This document shows positions 12,501-24,500 of a DNA stretch of 64,000 bases, one piece after another. The position numbers were made by a program, and so were the translations under genes. Source of the DNA: Hyposmocoma kahamanoa (taxonomy: Eukaryota; Arthropoda; Insecta; Lepidoptera; Cosmopterigidae); NCBI RefSeq assembly GCF_003589595.1, contig NW_020653711.1, positions 3,915,207 through 3,979,206 on the forward strand, given 5' to 3'. Below the pieces are notes generated by a model. That model searched no databases and was not told the DNA's origin. It worked only from the letters and a program-made list of their open reading frames with translations. Each line of letters starts with the position of its first letter. Position 1 is the first letter of the stretch.

Positions 12501-15500
12501 ATCTATATAGGTTTTTAAGACTTTCGTGGCTATTCACTAAATGATTATCACTAGTATCATATACCGTGGTAAGAAGCCTGATACTAGTGATAATCATACA
12601 GCAATCATCTCTTCTAGAGATAAGCTCACCTTTGTATATGTCCTTTATAACTTATGTTTCATGTATCTTTTCTTTGTGCAATAAAGAGTTATTATTAATC
12701 ATTTAATTTTGGTAATCGCCCCCGTCCAATGAGTGGTGTTAGTAATTTTGCACCGAAACCTCTTCCCCCAGTCCCACATGACTGGTGTAGGTTTAGAAAT
12801 CCGCCGCCATCCAATTACTTTAAAACACGAGAAGTTAACTTCAATGAATTTGACTACGACTATAATGACGATAATCATTACGACTATGACTATGGTTACC
12901 CAGACTATGACACAAACTACTACCCTTGTGAATATCCACCTCATGGCTATTATGAGGAGCAGCTTCCCTGTTCCGATTTAGTGACAGTAGTGGAGATAGA
13001 CCAAAACTCCACTCCTAATAAAAGTTTTCAAAAGGAGTCGAGGTCAGAAAGGCCAAAATAGAAGTCAACTTTCATGTCCATAGACAGCTAGGTTATGTCC
13101 AAACTACTAACGCACCTTTCAAACTTCCCATTGATACATGCGCTAATCAGTCTTTTATTAGCCCAGAAGCTATCGAAAAATATTTTAACCATATTCCATT
13201 AAACTACGATCCTTTTGAAGTGACTAACATACACGCCACCAGTAAAAACGACTATTCCATTACCTTACCCAACTTTCCAGAATTCGGTGAACAGAATGAT
13301 ATAATGTTGTTCGTGTACAAATTCCACAATTACTTTGATGGGTTATTAGGATTTGACTTACTAGACGCGTGGGGTTTCAATATGGACTTTAAGAACAAAT
13401 TGGTAGTGACCCACAATGCGAAAATAGCCATACAGATGCATACATCTGTATGGGTATTTATTTTTTCATACAGAATCGCGTTACGTGAGTCATAACTCAC
13501 GTAACGCGATTCTGTATGAAAAAATTATCTCGGGTAACTCATCCAAATTAGTAAAACTTCCAGTAAAAACGCAGAACGGTATAGTACTAGTGGATAATCA
13601 AACCATCTACAATTGCCTCATCGCAGATTGTCTAACACAGGTTGTAAATAATCGCGGTTGGGTCGAAATTACTAACCTTTTATCTCATGATATCATGTTT
13701 TCTGTGAATAGGCCTGTAGAAGCTGAGCTTTTTAACATCGAATCCGAACGTACCTACTGAAATTTTGACAGACCGCGCTAAAGAAGTGATTTCTCACCTC
13801 CGTACGGAGCATTTAAACCCGGAACAACGTATTAATTGGAACGTATTCGTGCAAATTATGCCGATGTGTTTTATCTTGAGGGAGAACCTCTAACATTCAC
13901 TAACAAGGTAAAACATAAAATACGAACAACCGACGAAATTCCAGTACATATGAAAACATACAGATATCCTTATGTCCCTCGACAAGAAGTCAGGGATCAA
14001 ATTAATAAGATGTTGATCAGAACATAATAAGACCGTCAGACTCAGCGTGGAGCTCTCCAATTTGGATTGTACCCAAAAAGGCAGATGCTTCAGGTAAGGT
14101 TAAATGGCGTCTTGTCGCGGATTTCAGGAAAGTCAACGAGAAAACGATTGACGATAAGTACCCCATTCCGAATATTACAGATCTGCTTGACAAACTTGAT
14201 AAATGTCAATATTTTACAACACTCGATTTAGCTAGTGGATTTTATTAATCAGGTTGAAATGGATCCAAACGATACGACACAAGACCGCTTTTAATGTAGA
14301 GAACGGGCACTATGAATTTTTAAGAATGCCATGACATCTCTCAAAAATTGTCCATCAACATTCCAACGCGTGATGGACAATGTTCTTAAAGATCTTCAAT
14401 ACAAACTATGTCGTGTGTATCTTGATGATATCATTGTATTCAGTACCTTCCTTCAGGAGCACAGTTTGAACTTAGAAAAGGTCTTTAAAAGGCTACGGGA
14501 ATCGAACTTCAAAATTCAGATGGACAAATCAGAGTTTTTGAAGTTGGAAACCGAGTTTTTAGGACATATTGTTTGTAACGAAGGCGTTAAACTAAACCCT
14601 AATAAAATCCATGCTATTCAAAATTATCCGTTGCCTAAAACCCATACTGAAATCAAACGTTTTCTCGGACTGCTTAGCTATTATAGAAAATTAATTCCGG
14701 ACTTTACACGAGTGACTAAACCACTAACCAAGTGCCTTAAAAAAGGTTCAAAAATTATTTTAGATTAGAAATATGTTAACTGCTTCGAACATTGCAAAAC
14801 TCTTTTAACGAACGATCCAATTTTACAACGCCCTGATTTTTCAAAAGAGTTCATACTCACTACAGATTCGTCCAATGTTGCTATTGGCGCCATACTATCC
14901 CAAGGCACCGTAGCTTCGGATAAACGGATTGCCTATGCGTCCAGAACTCTTAATTCAAGTGAGTGTAATTACAGTACCATCGAAAAAGAGTTCCTAACAA
15001 TTGTTTGGGCCACTAAATACTTTAGACCGTGCATATTTGACCGTAAATTTAAAATTATCACTGATCATAAACCATTGCAGTGGGTTATGAATATTAAGGA
15101 ACCTAACTCGCGACTTACAAGATGGCGGGCGGTTGAAACTCAGCGAAAACGACTTTACAGTCGTTTATAAGCAGGGTAAACACAATACCAATGCAGATGC
15201 ACTTTTAAGAATCGAACTTAATAACGAAGTACTCATGTCTATTGCAGTTAACTTATCTGAAATGGCACCTACTTTAGATAACTCCAAAACTATCACGGTT
15301 ACAGAAGCGGAAGATGCCTCTATTACCGTGCACACCGATAATGAAAATCCCATCTTAGAGATCCCAATTTCCGATAATCCATTAAATAGATTTACTAAAC
15401 AACTAATTCTCAATGTGGTCAGTGATATTAAAGGAATACCGGTGATTACTAAACCTTTCGAAACTCATACACGAATATCCATTCAATTGTCGGAATCCAA

Positions 15501-18500
15501 TTTGGAAGAAGACGTTATTAACGCCATTAAAGAATATGTTCATCCTAAGATCAAAACCGGCTTGTTAATTAATCCCCGCTTGGCTATGGACATAATTATT
15601 CCTACAATTCAAAGAACTTTTAAAAATTCATCTAGGAACTTGACTTTAACTACAAGCTAAGTTGAGAACGTTCGTGAATATTACGACACGCAACAAGAAA
15701 TAATTAACAAATACTACGATGGTAAGAGAAATCACAGAGGTATAAACGAAACATTTTTAGCTTTGTCTCACAAATATTTGGCCAAAAATGCGTGAGAGTA
15801 TCACTAAGTTCATAAATGAATGTACGATATGTAGACAGGCGAAATATGATCGAAATCCCATAAAACAGCAATTCTAAGTTGTTCCACCTTTTTTTTTTGA
15901 CGGGGAGAAATCTTTATGGATACCCCTGAGCCCAGGGAGACTCAGGAGCTATGTGGGGACTCTCCCTCCAGACTGAAGGGCCTACCCCACTAAAACCCCC
16001 CCGGGTTTCCCTCTCGCCGGTTAAGTCGGCGCCGTGGGATCAGTGAACATTCACCACGACGCCGCCCGGAAGTTGTTCCACCTGCCACAATGCCCTTTGA
16101 ATTGGTCCACTTAGATTTACTAACTATCCAGAATGAAAAATATCTGGCTATCGTAGATTAGTTTTCCAAATATGCACAGGCTTATCATTTGCGAGACGGA
16201 ACTGCTATTAGCGTAGTTCAAGCACTACTTAATTTCTGCACGCACCATAGTATACCAATCACCATAGTTACTGATAACGGCACTGAGTTCACTAATCAGC
16301 TTGTTGCAGAATTTGTAAGGCTTCACAAAATCCATCACCATAGGGTTGCCGCTCATACACCTAACGATAATGGGATAGACGAGAGATTTCATTCAACCAT
16401 ATTGAAACACGCCCGTATCTTAAAACTGGGTCTAAAATCAGAATCCGTCATTAATTTAATGCCATATTTTTCTGACTTATAACAATAGCATTCACAGTTT
16501 TACAAAATGCAAGCCTATCGAGGTGATAACGGGCCGTTTTGATCCTCGTTATCCCTTTGACATGAATGTTTCATCTCAATTACTACAACAATATATGGTT
16601 AACCACAAAGATAAAATGACTTTTTTTTTTATTTATTTATTTATTTCAGGCAACTAGGACCCATAGATACATACCTTACAGACTAACATACATATAATAT
16701 AACAATAATATAATAAAACAATAACAGAAATATTAAATAAATACCTTACGGACTAATCATAAATACAATATAACATGATAATATACATATAACACTATTT
16801 ATTTACACGTATTGTACTTCGACGTGTGACGCAACGTGAGTGTCCGGTAGCCGTCCTCGGAAACGCCGGTATATGACACCTTTCGGCCAAAAGTCTCCTC
16901 TCATGAAGGTCGACAGGTGTTGAGTTGGTACTCGCACCACAAATGAATTAAAATTCACGTTGTGGCGCGACTCCAACCGCTCGACCCTCAGGTTTGCATT
17001 GGCCTTCACTCGCATGTACTCCACAATATCCGCAGACTTGGTGGAGTAAGGAAGACGCGACACGTATAACAACGTCGTCGGTACCGCTGGACGCAATAAA
17101 TGATTCGGGCCAGTCAGGGCGGTGCCACTAAGGTTTCGGCTGATGTTCTTCTTTTTCTTTTCCACCTTCCGAAAGCCGTCCTCGTCGCACTGATCAACTC
17201 GTCTCGGTGGTACTGACGACGCAGCTCCAGATACGAGTTTCTTTTTCAGTTTTCCCTTCATTGCTTTAGCGTACAACACCATACGTGGCCTCAATAATGA
17301 CTCTCGTGAAAAACTCACTAACATCCGAAATAAAGACCGGGAGCCCGAAATTGAATATTCTCCTGAGCAACAGATTTTTGTCAAAAATCCGTTTGCTTCT
17401 CGTCAGAAATTAACACCCCGGTACACTCACGCTGTAGTAATGGCTGACCTTCCTATTCATATTTACACCAAGAATAAGCGAGGACCAATTGCCAAAACTA
17501 GGCTTAAGAGAGTCCCTTAAACAGCACAATTGTTACAGAACGTTGCTGATCCTCCATCTCCTCCTGCAAACAGGACTAATGCAGGAGATAAAACTTGAAA
17601 GTCAGAACGGCGGGACTGGTATTTTACCCTTTAAATTAGGACCCGCGAGAGTATCTCACTATCATTCCTTTCTGCAACATATTAATCTTTAAAACTTGAG
17701 AGATCAAATTAATTCTGTTAACATTCAGTTAATAGCGTTAGTACCGAACTACATAATAAAACTAATTCTTTATCTGAACCACATTTAAGTTACCTTAGAA
17801 ATAAGCTTGATAATGTTTTAAATCAATCGGAGACATTTGAGCCAAATCTTGTTAAAAGACGACTGGTAGATGGTCTTGGTTCCATAATAAAGAGCGTTAT
17901 AGGAATCTTGATTACACTGACACAATACACTATAATCGAGCCCTTAAATCTCTTCAAGATAATCAAGGTAATTTCGTTAACGAGTTCAATAGTCACGTTA
18001 GCCTTTCTAAAAATTGGACGTCTTAATATTCTAAAGTAATTGACAGCATAGTAGATAATCAAAATAAAATCATGATTTTAATAAAGAAAATTAACGAAAG
18101 CGAAGCTACTCGAGATTATGATTTAGTTAAATATGCGCATCTCGCTCAAATTCTAATTATATTAGATGACAACGTAGATTCAGTTTTGCAAGAACTAGTA
18201 GAACTACAGAATGTTCTTGCTTTCATAAGAACTTCCACGATGCATCTTTCGGTGTTAAATTTGTATGCGATACGCGCTATCATAAGCAAGTTGAGCAAAC
18301 TATATGGCAGAGAACGAGTAGTAGATTTAGATATCAGAGAATACTTCGACTTAATTAAGTTAGGACTTACTATTTAGGTAATGAGATAGTTGTTGTTTAC
18401 AAATTTCCTATCGTAATACCTTTCACCTGTAATATATATAAGCTATCTATCTTGCCTAATAAGCATCATAAAATATTTTCCCCTCCTTATCCAATCCTAG

Positions 18501-21500
18501 CCCTTTATCAGAAAGACTTTAGATACATAAAAGCTGAATGCCCGAAGACCAGCAAATGGTAGTTAAGCGAGGAGACATACAACCTGCCAAGCCGAACATC
18601 AGAAGACTGTATCCAGCAGCACATAATACAGTAACAGAACACCAACTGCAGCCCTGTTTCAGTTACGTTAGCCAAGCCAGGATTCGAAAAACTCGACGAG
18701 AAGCATTACACCATCAGCTTCCCTGCTCCAACAAAGGTTCATCTTTCCTACGGACAATATTTGTACAAAACTTTACAAGGAAGTTATCTTGCCATAATCC
18801 CGCACCAATGCTACCTAGAGACGCCGCATTTTATAATAACCAACGCCAACTATCGCTTGAGAGGGAAAGCACTAAAAGTAATGGACTTACATAACCACAC
18901 TACTATTATCTCGTCTTCGATACCGACATTCAAGTTGCATTCTGTAAATTTAGAAAACCTCCAAAAAGTCGAAAGGAAAATCTCTCAACAGCAGCCAGTG
19001 AAACTTAAAGATGACAACGATTACAGCCTCAATCATATCACCATCCCTTTGTATTGTGGTGCATGTGCACTCGTTAGTGGCAACCGCAGTGGTCACCGCA
19101 AGTACTATTTAAAACAATCGAAGACTTCACCGGAACAATCCAATGAAGAAGAGCAACATGTCTACGCTCTTCCAGAATCCAGAAGGGTTGACCCTAATCA
19201 ACCCCCAGTTCAATTCACGACAAACGTCGTCAATGGTCGCTGTTCTGCGAGGGGAGGTGTTACGCAAGGCGAACGTAGGGGAATCGCCAAATAAGCGGCG
19301 AACTGAAAACAATAGTGCATTGCACGAGGCGCTAACTCGCTGCACGGGGTGCAGCGTCAGCCCTGTACTTTGAAGACAACGTGACCGCATTGTGACACTG
19401 TACAGTTTATGTAAAAAAATGTAAATTATGTTTTAATAAATAAAAAAAAATGAAAAATTGGCGTCAAAAGTGGAGACGGCGGCCCGGAGCATCAAATATC
19501 GCGGCATTCGTAATCCAACTTCGATTACTTATCGCCTAGTTTTTATATTGTAATTTAAATAGTAATTTTTTTTAAATAATTTAGAAAAATAAATTGATTT
19601 TTTTGCAACTTCGTCTCGCAACAAACTTAATTCACTTATAAATGTTTATTACTAGATAAGTAACATCAAATAATTGTTGTGTATTAACAATTGTTTGTTG
19701 AATTATGTTGTTATCATAATCACAACGTTTTGCCCTTTTGTGACAACCCTTGTAAATCTATGTACGACAGCGCACGTACGTATACGGGCGACGGTGTCGC
19801 CGAAAATCATTGCGCTACTGTAGAAAGATATTGTTATACTGTGTAATAGTTCTGCAAAAAAATTTACTCATTTTGCAGTCAGGGATTTATACTAATGAAT
19901 CCATTACAATTTTTTCTTATTGTATATCTTTCGTGTGTTGTCCTTGACAGGCTGTAGGAAATCATGAATTCGACGACGGTCCAGAAGGCTTGGCACCTTA
20001 CCTCTCCCATCTAAAAGCACCGGTGCTAGCAGCCAACATGGACGTGTCACAAGTGCCTGAACTACAGGGACTCTTTCAGGACAGTATAGTTGTTAAGAGG
20101 AAAGGACGGAAGATTGGCATTATTGGGCTGGCAACTCCGGAAACTACGGTATGATTTGATATTCAGTACAGTGATTTTTATGTAGACAGATTAACGAAAT
20201 AATTTTGAGGATGTTGGAACTTAAAAGGATAAGTACTGAGTAAAACATGAGGTTTCCTTTTTTTCGATGTAACTAATTTTAGATCTGAACCATTCGAATT
20301 GGTTCTAGTTGCGGCTATGAGTGCAAAGGTGGTGTAATCCACATTAATTTTATTTTCTATAATATTACTATACTTTGAATCAGAAACAACTTCTTTTTTT
20401 CTGTCGACCTATTTCAAATAATACATTTTATGCTTTTGGCTCTAAAATTATGAAAGTCATTGTNNNNNNNNNNTTAATTTTACCCAAGCATTGCTAATTG
20501 TTAGAATATTTTTAATAATGAGATACAGCTAAGTAAAATCATAAATATTTATTATACATGTAACATTTGTTGGCTTGGAAAATACACGTGGATTGCGAAA
20601 CAAAATGGTATTATAAGTTGAATCATTATTTCGGTATTAAAACGCTGTGAGAGACTGTAACTTCTTTGAATTTTGAACTTTCGGTTAATCTTACTTGCTT
20701 TGCTACCCACGAGACAGGCGCAGCCTAGTGTGGGGATCATAGTTCAAATATGTGATTGTTAATTGTAAGTTACGGTAAATAAATTTATTATTATTGTTAT
20801 TATTAATTTCAGCCTTTCGCAAACTTGGAGTTTCATAATATTACTTTTTTTCTTGGAGATCTTGCAAATACCAGGATCCCGTAGGATTCGAAACTTTCAA
20901 TTACTAATACCGGGAAATTATTAATACCGGGACTCAGATTATCCTGCGGCATTCGATTTCCTAGCACTGACATCCTGCTTTGGAAAATGCTTGCTTCTTG
21001 TACTAGAGGTCTTAGTCCTATTCCCATATCTTAATTAATCAAGATATTCAGTCTAGTTTACTTCAAATCATTCGCTAATCATCGATATAATACCTGCTTT
21101 AAAATATTTATTCCGTAAAAAAGTGTATACATGGAGTATAACAGTATTCTCCACGGCAACAATAAAAAAACAACTAGAATTAAAAAAGAAAACAAAAATA
21201 ACGTCACCAAGCTAAATTAAAATTAATTACTAACTAATATCCATCAGACTCCTCTTCGACCCTCTATACCATTTAGTCTTCATTCCTGCCATAAACACTT
21301 GACACTGCGGTGATGCTGCCAGTACGAGGCGAGGAGTGTAGTCCCGCGAGGAATGAGCCAGTGTCTGTACAATTGAGTGCGTGAGGACAGGGGCATACGA
21401 CGTCGCCAATTTCAGTTATAATTCTGTACTTTGAATTTAAGGATATTTTCCACAAAGTTCACACTGTCGATCTTATTCTTTAATACGTTTGTTGACGAAG

Positions 21501-24500
21501 CTTTATAAATGTCTTTGAACACGTTTGAAGTCTCCAATATTTTTTGACCTAAACGCTGTCCTTATGACACATGCCCAGTTAGAGCTTGCAGAACCATCTC
21601 GGTTCCTAAAATTTTGGCTCGTTACCTATTCCCGTAATAAAATTCACGATTTCCAGACATTATTTGATTAGAAAATCGGGATTTAATCGCGTATCAACGT
21701 ATTATATTACAAACCTACAGTACGTAAAAAAAAAATAATGAAGACCAAGTGCGGGGAGTTAGAAAAATTCGCACTGCTAGAAGATGTTGACATCCATCTC
21801 TTCAGTCTCTTCGAGATCATGGCCGTTGCAACACGTCAGAAACGTAAATGAAATATTAATTTAAACTCGACGACGATTAAGTCCCGATTTTTAAAATTAA
21901 ATAATCTATGTTTGTTTATTTCAGGCTTTCGTACATATTCAATTTACGTAATAATGATACCTTAAGTAACATAGAAAAGCTTCAATTTCTTTTATTGAAA
22001 CGAAGGTTTCATTCAAAAAAATTATTTGAGATGCGCAGACAACGGGTAATTACTATTACAAGTATTGATAATTTTTTTCTGCTCATAAGGTTGACAAATT
22101 TAGACTTCGGGAATCTATAATCGCGCTACCAAGACCAGCTCACCTCGGGATTACCCGGTTCTCACAATAGTAGCTCAGAACAAATAGTGTTTCTTTAGAG
22201 CTACTGGCCACACTTCAATCATCTTTATTATAAATGAAATCGTTATCTTATCTTGTTTCACCATTCTCTTCAGAATGATAACGTTTCCTTTCAAGAGGTT
22301 ATTTAGGTTATTTATGAGACTAACAGTTGTTTTTGTAAAAATGTAGCACAACTGGTGTACCGCAGGGATCCATACCGAGTCCTTTTTTATTTCATATTTA
22401 CGAAATCCAGTAAAAGCATTCATATGTACTGGTAAATATTTGTGTAATTTTTTGGTAATAAAAGTACCCGCAATAGAAACAAATGTATTACACTACGGTC
22501 GTAGTAAATGGAGAACGTAGCTATTGCCTTATAAAGACTATACAGAATCGAAGAGAAAAAATGTTTGGGGATCTGACACGTCACGATAGTTTTTAAAAAA
22601 AGTATCGTAGAAGGGAAGATCGAAGAAAAGAAAGGTAGAGAAAGACCGAGACCAAGACATTAAAATTAGATAAGGGAAAAGTTATTGTCGTGTCTGGGAA
22701 ATCAAAGTTAGGGCGCTGAACAGAGATGGTTGGCAATTACTCCACCGACAAGAGCGTAGCTATTAAATAAGAAGAAAGTAGAGCTATTACTTAACTCATT
22801 TGGATAAAGGTGTGGTGATATGTACCTATGGAACGATATAGTAAACATTTTTACTGGTTTGCAGTACTTGTCTTCACCGGGCAAAGTGGTATTCATGGAT
22901 CCGGGTGAGGCTACAGATCGCGAGGCAAAGAAACTTACAGAGAAGGGCGTAGACATTATTATATTGTTATCCCACTGTGGATTGAAGAAGGATTAGTAAG
23001 TAATTAATGAAGTATATAGAATAGCATAGTAGCAGTTGAGCTTCTTGTGAAAGAGTTCGTCCAGGGAAGTAATGCCATCTTACCAATTTCTGCAGCCGAG
23101 CAGTAATGTGAGCATTGCTGCGTTTCGGAGGATAAGGTTTCGGTTTTGAAGAGTGAACTGCTGAAAGTACAGGTGGGTGTTGTCAACTTATGTCTGAGAG
23201 TAACGGGCGCAGTGTCAGTGCCCGTGAGATCTTTGCAATCTATAATATTGCAACTGTCGTGGTTAGGCGTGTCACTTACCACCAGGCCCATTACTTGTTC
23301 ATCCTGTCGCTTGATAAAAAAAGTATAATTATAAGTTCAGATTTTAACTAAAACTATTTTGTAGGCAGTTTCAATACATCAATATCAACCCATTGTTCGT
23401 TCGACTGCTGGGCATGAGTTTCCTCTAAAGAGAAGGATTATTCGTTTTCCAAGGGTTGTGAACATCTTCGACATGGAAGTTTCATCACGATTTCACTTTT
23501 CGTCCACATTTAGAATATCTGGTATTATTTTCGCGTATAAATGATCCCTTATCAACTAATGTAGAATAAAAAATTCCTCCGATCCGGCCGGATTCAAACC
23601 GACGACGTCTTCTAGCAAACCGTGTCAGATGCTATACCAACTAAGCAACGGAACGAACCAACGGACCTCACGAATTTTTCCATGTACTTTTAGTCATATC
23701 TTTGTATTTGGTTTTACAACGACATTTTAGCTGTAGCCATCTATGAGAAATCTATGAAAGTATTTCGTCACCGAGTTACCAGATACCTTTACAGCTACCA
23801 GTCCCGGCTAGAGATGTCGCTATTCACTGTATTTAAATTTTTATTGAATTGATATTCAATTTTTTTTTTCTGAAATTACTCCACAAGCTTGTTATAATTA
23901 TTAATTACGACGTCGACGTCTTCTAGCAAGCCATGGCGGACGCTATGCCAACTAAGCAAAATATTTTTTTCTAAGTGTTCGATCTTTGTATTAATAATTA
24001 TAACAAACTGGTGGAGTAATTTCATATAAAAAATAATTGAATATGAATTCAATAAAAATTTGAACTAATGTAGAATTTTTTTTTAATATTAATATATTAT
24101 ATAGTATGTACCGAATTAGCCTTTAACATTGTTTCAGTGATATTTGTCGGAAATAATACATTAATGCAAATAATTGAATAAGTGCGGGCGCACATCACGT
24201 ACAATTTGTTCTCCTACGATCTTAATTTCATTATAGTACAAGCGAAAGAAACAATAGAGTGACGGCTGACAGATTTGTTGTTTTTTTTTTGGTTGTCTGA
24301 ACATAAAGCAATTTAGCCGGTAAATATTTAAAACAAAAAATAACAAAATAAATAAATAAAGCAAAAGTGAAAGTGCAAGGGATTATTGTACCATTACGGT
24401 ATGGCGTAAAGGGTTGATTTTCGCAATTCGACATCGTAATACTTATTTTTTTATGGTATCATTTTATTTTATATAATACCTATCATATCTAGGGACGAAC

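Larger units (their letters stand above)
11560..13061 (+). pseudogene. gag: Provirus gag, interrupted
   Basis: The start ATG at 11560 is in good context (ACCATGG). The first ~119 codons are a Gypsy-type capsid segment rich in short helices. A stop at 11917-11919, then a (CACTA)n run at about 11977-12002, break the frame. The ORF resumes through 12544 and, after an insert, at 12729-13061 with a Tyr/Asp-rich tail ending at a TAG (13059-13061). Gag would form the particle shell. Here it cannot be made as one protein. Confidence 0.85.
13058..17520 (+). pseudogene. pol: Provirus pol (protease, RT, RNase H, integrase), broken
   Basis: Pol is read in the -1 frame relative to gag, overlapping the gag TAG, as expected for frameshift expression. 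The protease active site at about 13136 reads IDTCAN, with Cys where the family has Gly (DTG). RT has KWRLVADFRKVNEK and YLDD at 14418-14429. RNase H follows near 14860-15120. The integrase zinc region (15700-15870) and DDE core have Asp at 16114, Asp at 16273 and Glu at 16381 (DD35E spacing). Stops or frameshifts occur near 14247, 14766, 15660 and 16159, and three inserts interrupt it (13429-13524, 15890-16069, 16618-17262). The frame ends at 17518-17520. Confidence 0.88.
10351..19632 (+). mobile_element. Errantivirus-like (Gypsy/insect endogenous retrovirus) provirus, degenerate
   Basis: A 9.3-kb LTR element in gene A intron 2. It has related LTRs at both ends, a 4-bp target duplication CACT (10347-10350 and 19633-19636), a primer-binding site, gag, pol with protease, RT, RNase H and integrase, and an env reading frame with a cleavage motif. 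All three genes carry stops or frameshifts. It holds at least five secondary insertions. In the first ~103 aligned bases the LTRs differ at 8 positions, indicating an old insertion. Confidence 0.93.
20149..22864. other. Gene A intron 3
   Basis: It contains a run of 10 N (20464-20473), a LINE-like 3' end with ATT-repeat tail at about 20560-20815, unassigned AT-rich DNA, and a tiny plus-strand RT fragment at 22345-22413. The minus-strand ORF at 21273-21455 (60 codons, Cys-containing) is unrecognised and may be LINE UTR. Confidence 0.6.

Noticed and set aside
22991..22996. TAG at the end of gene A exon 4 as a premature stop
   Set aside because: TA is the last two bases before a GTAAGT donor, and exon 5 supplies T, giving Tyr. 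Gene B has the same exon boundary.
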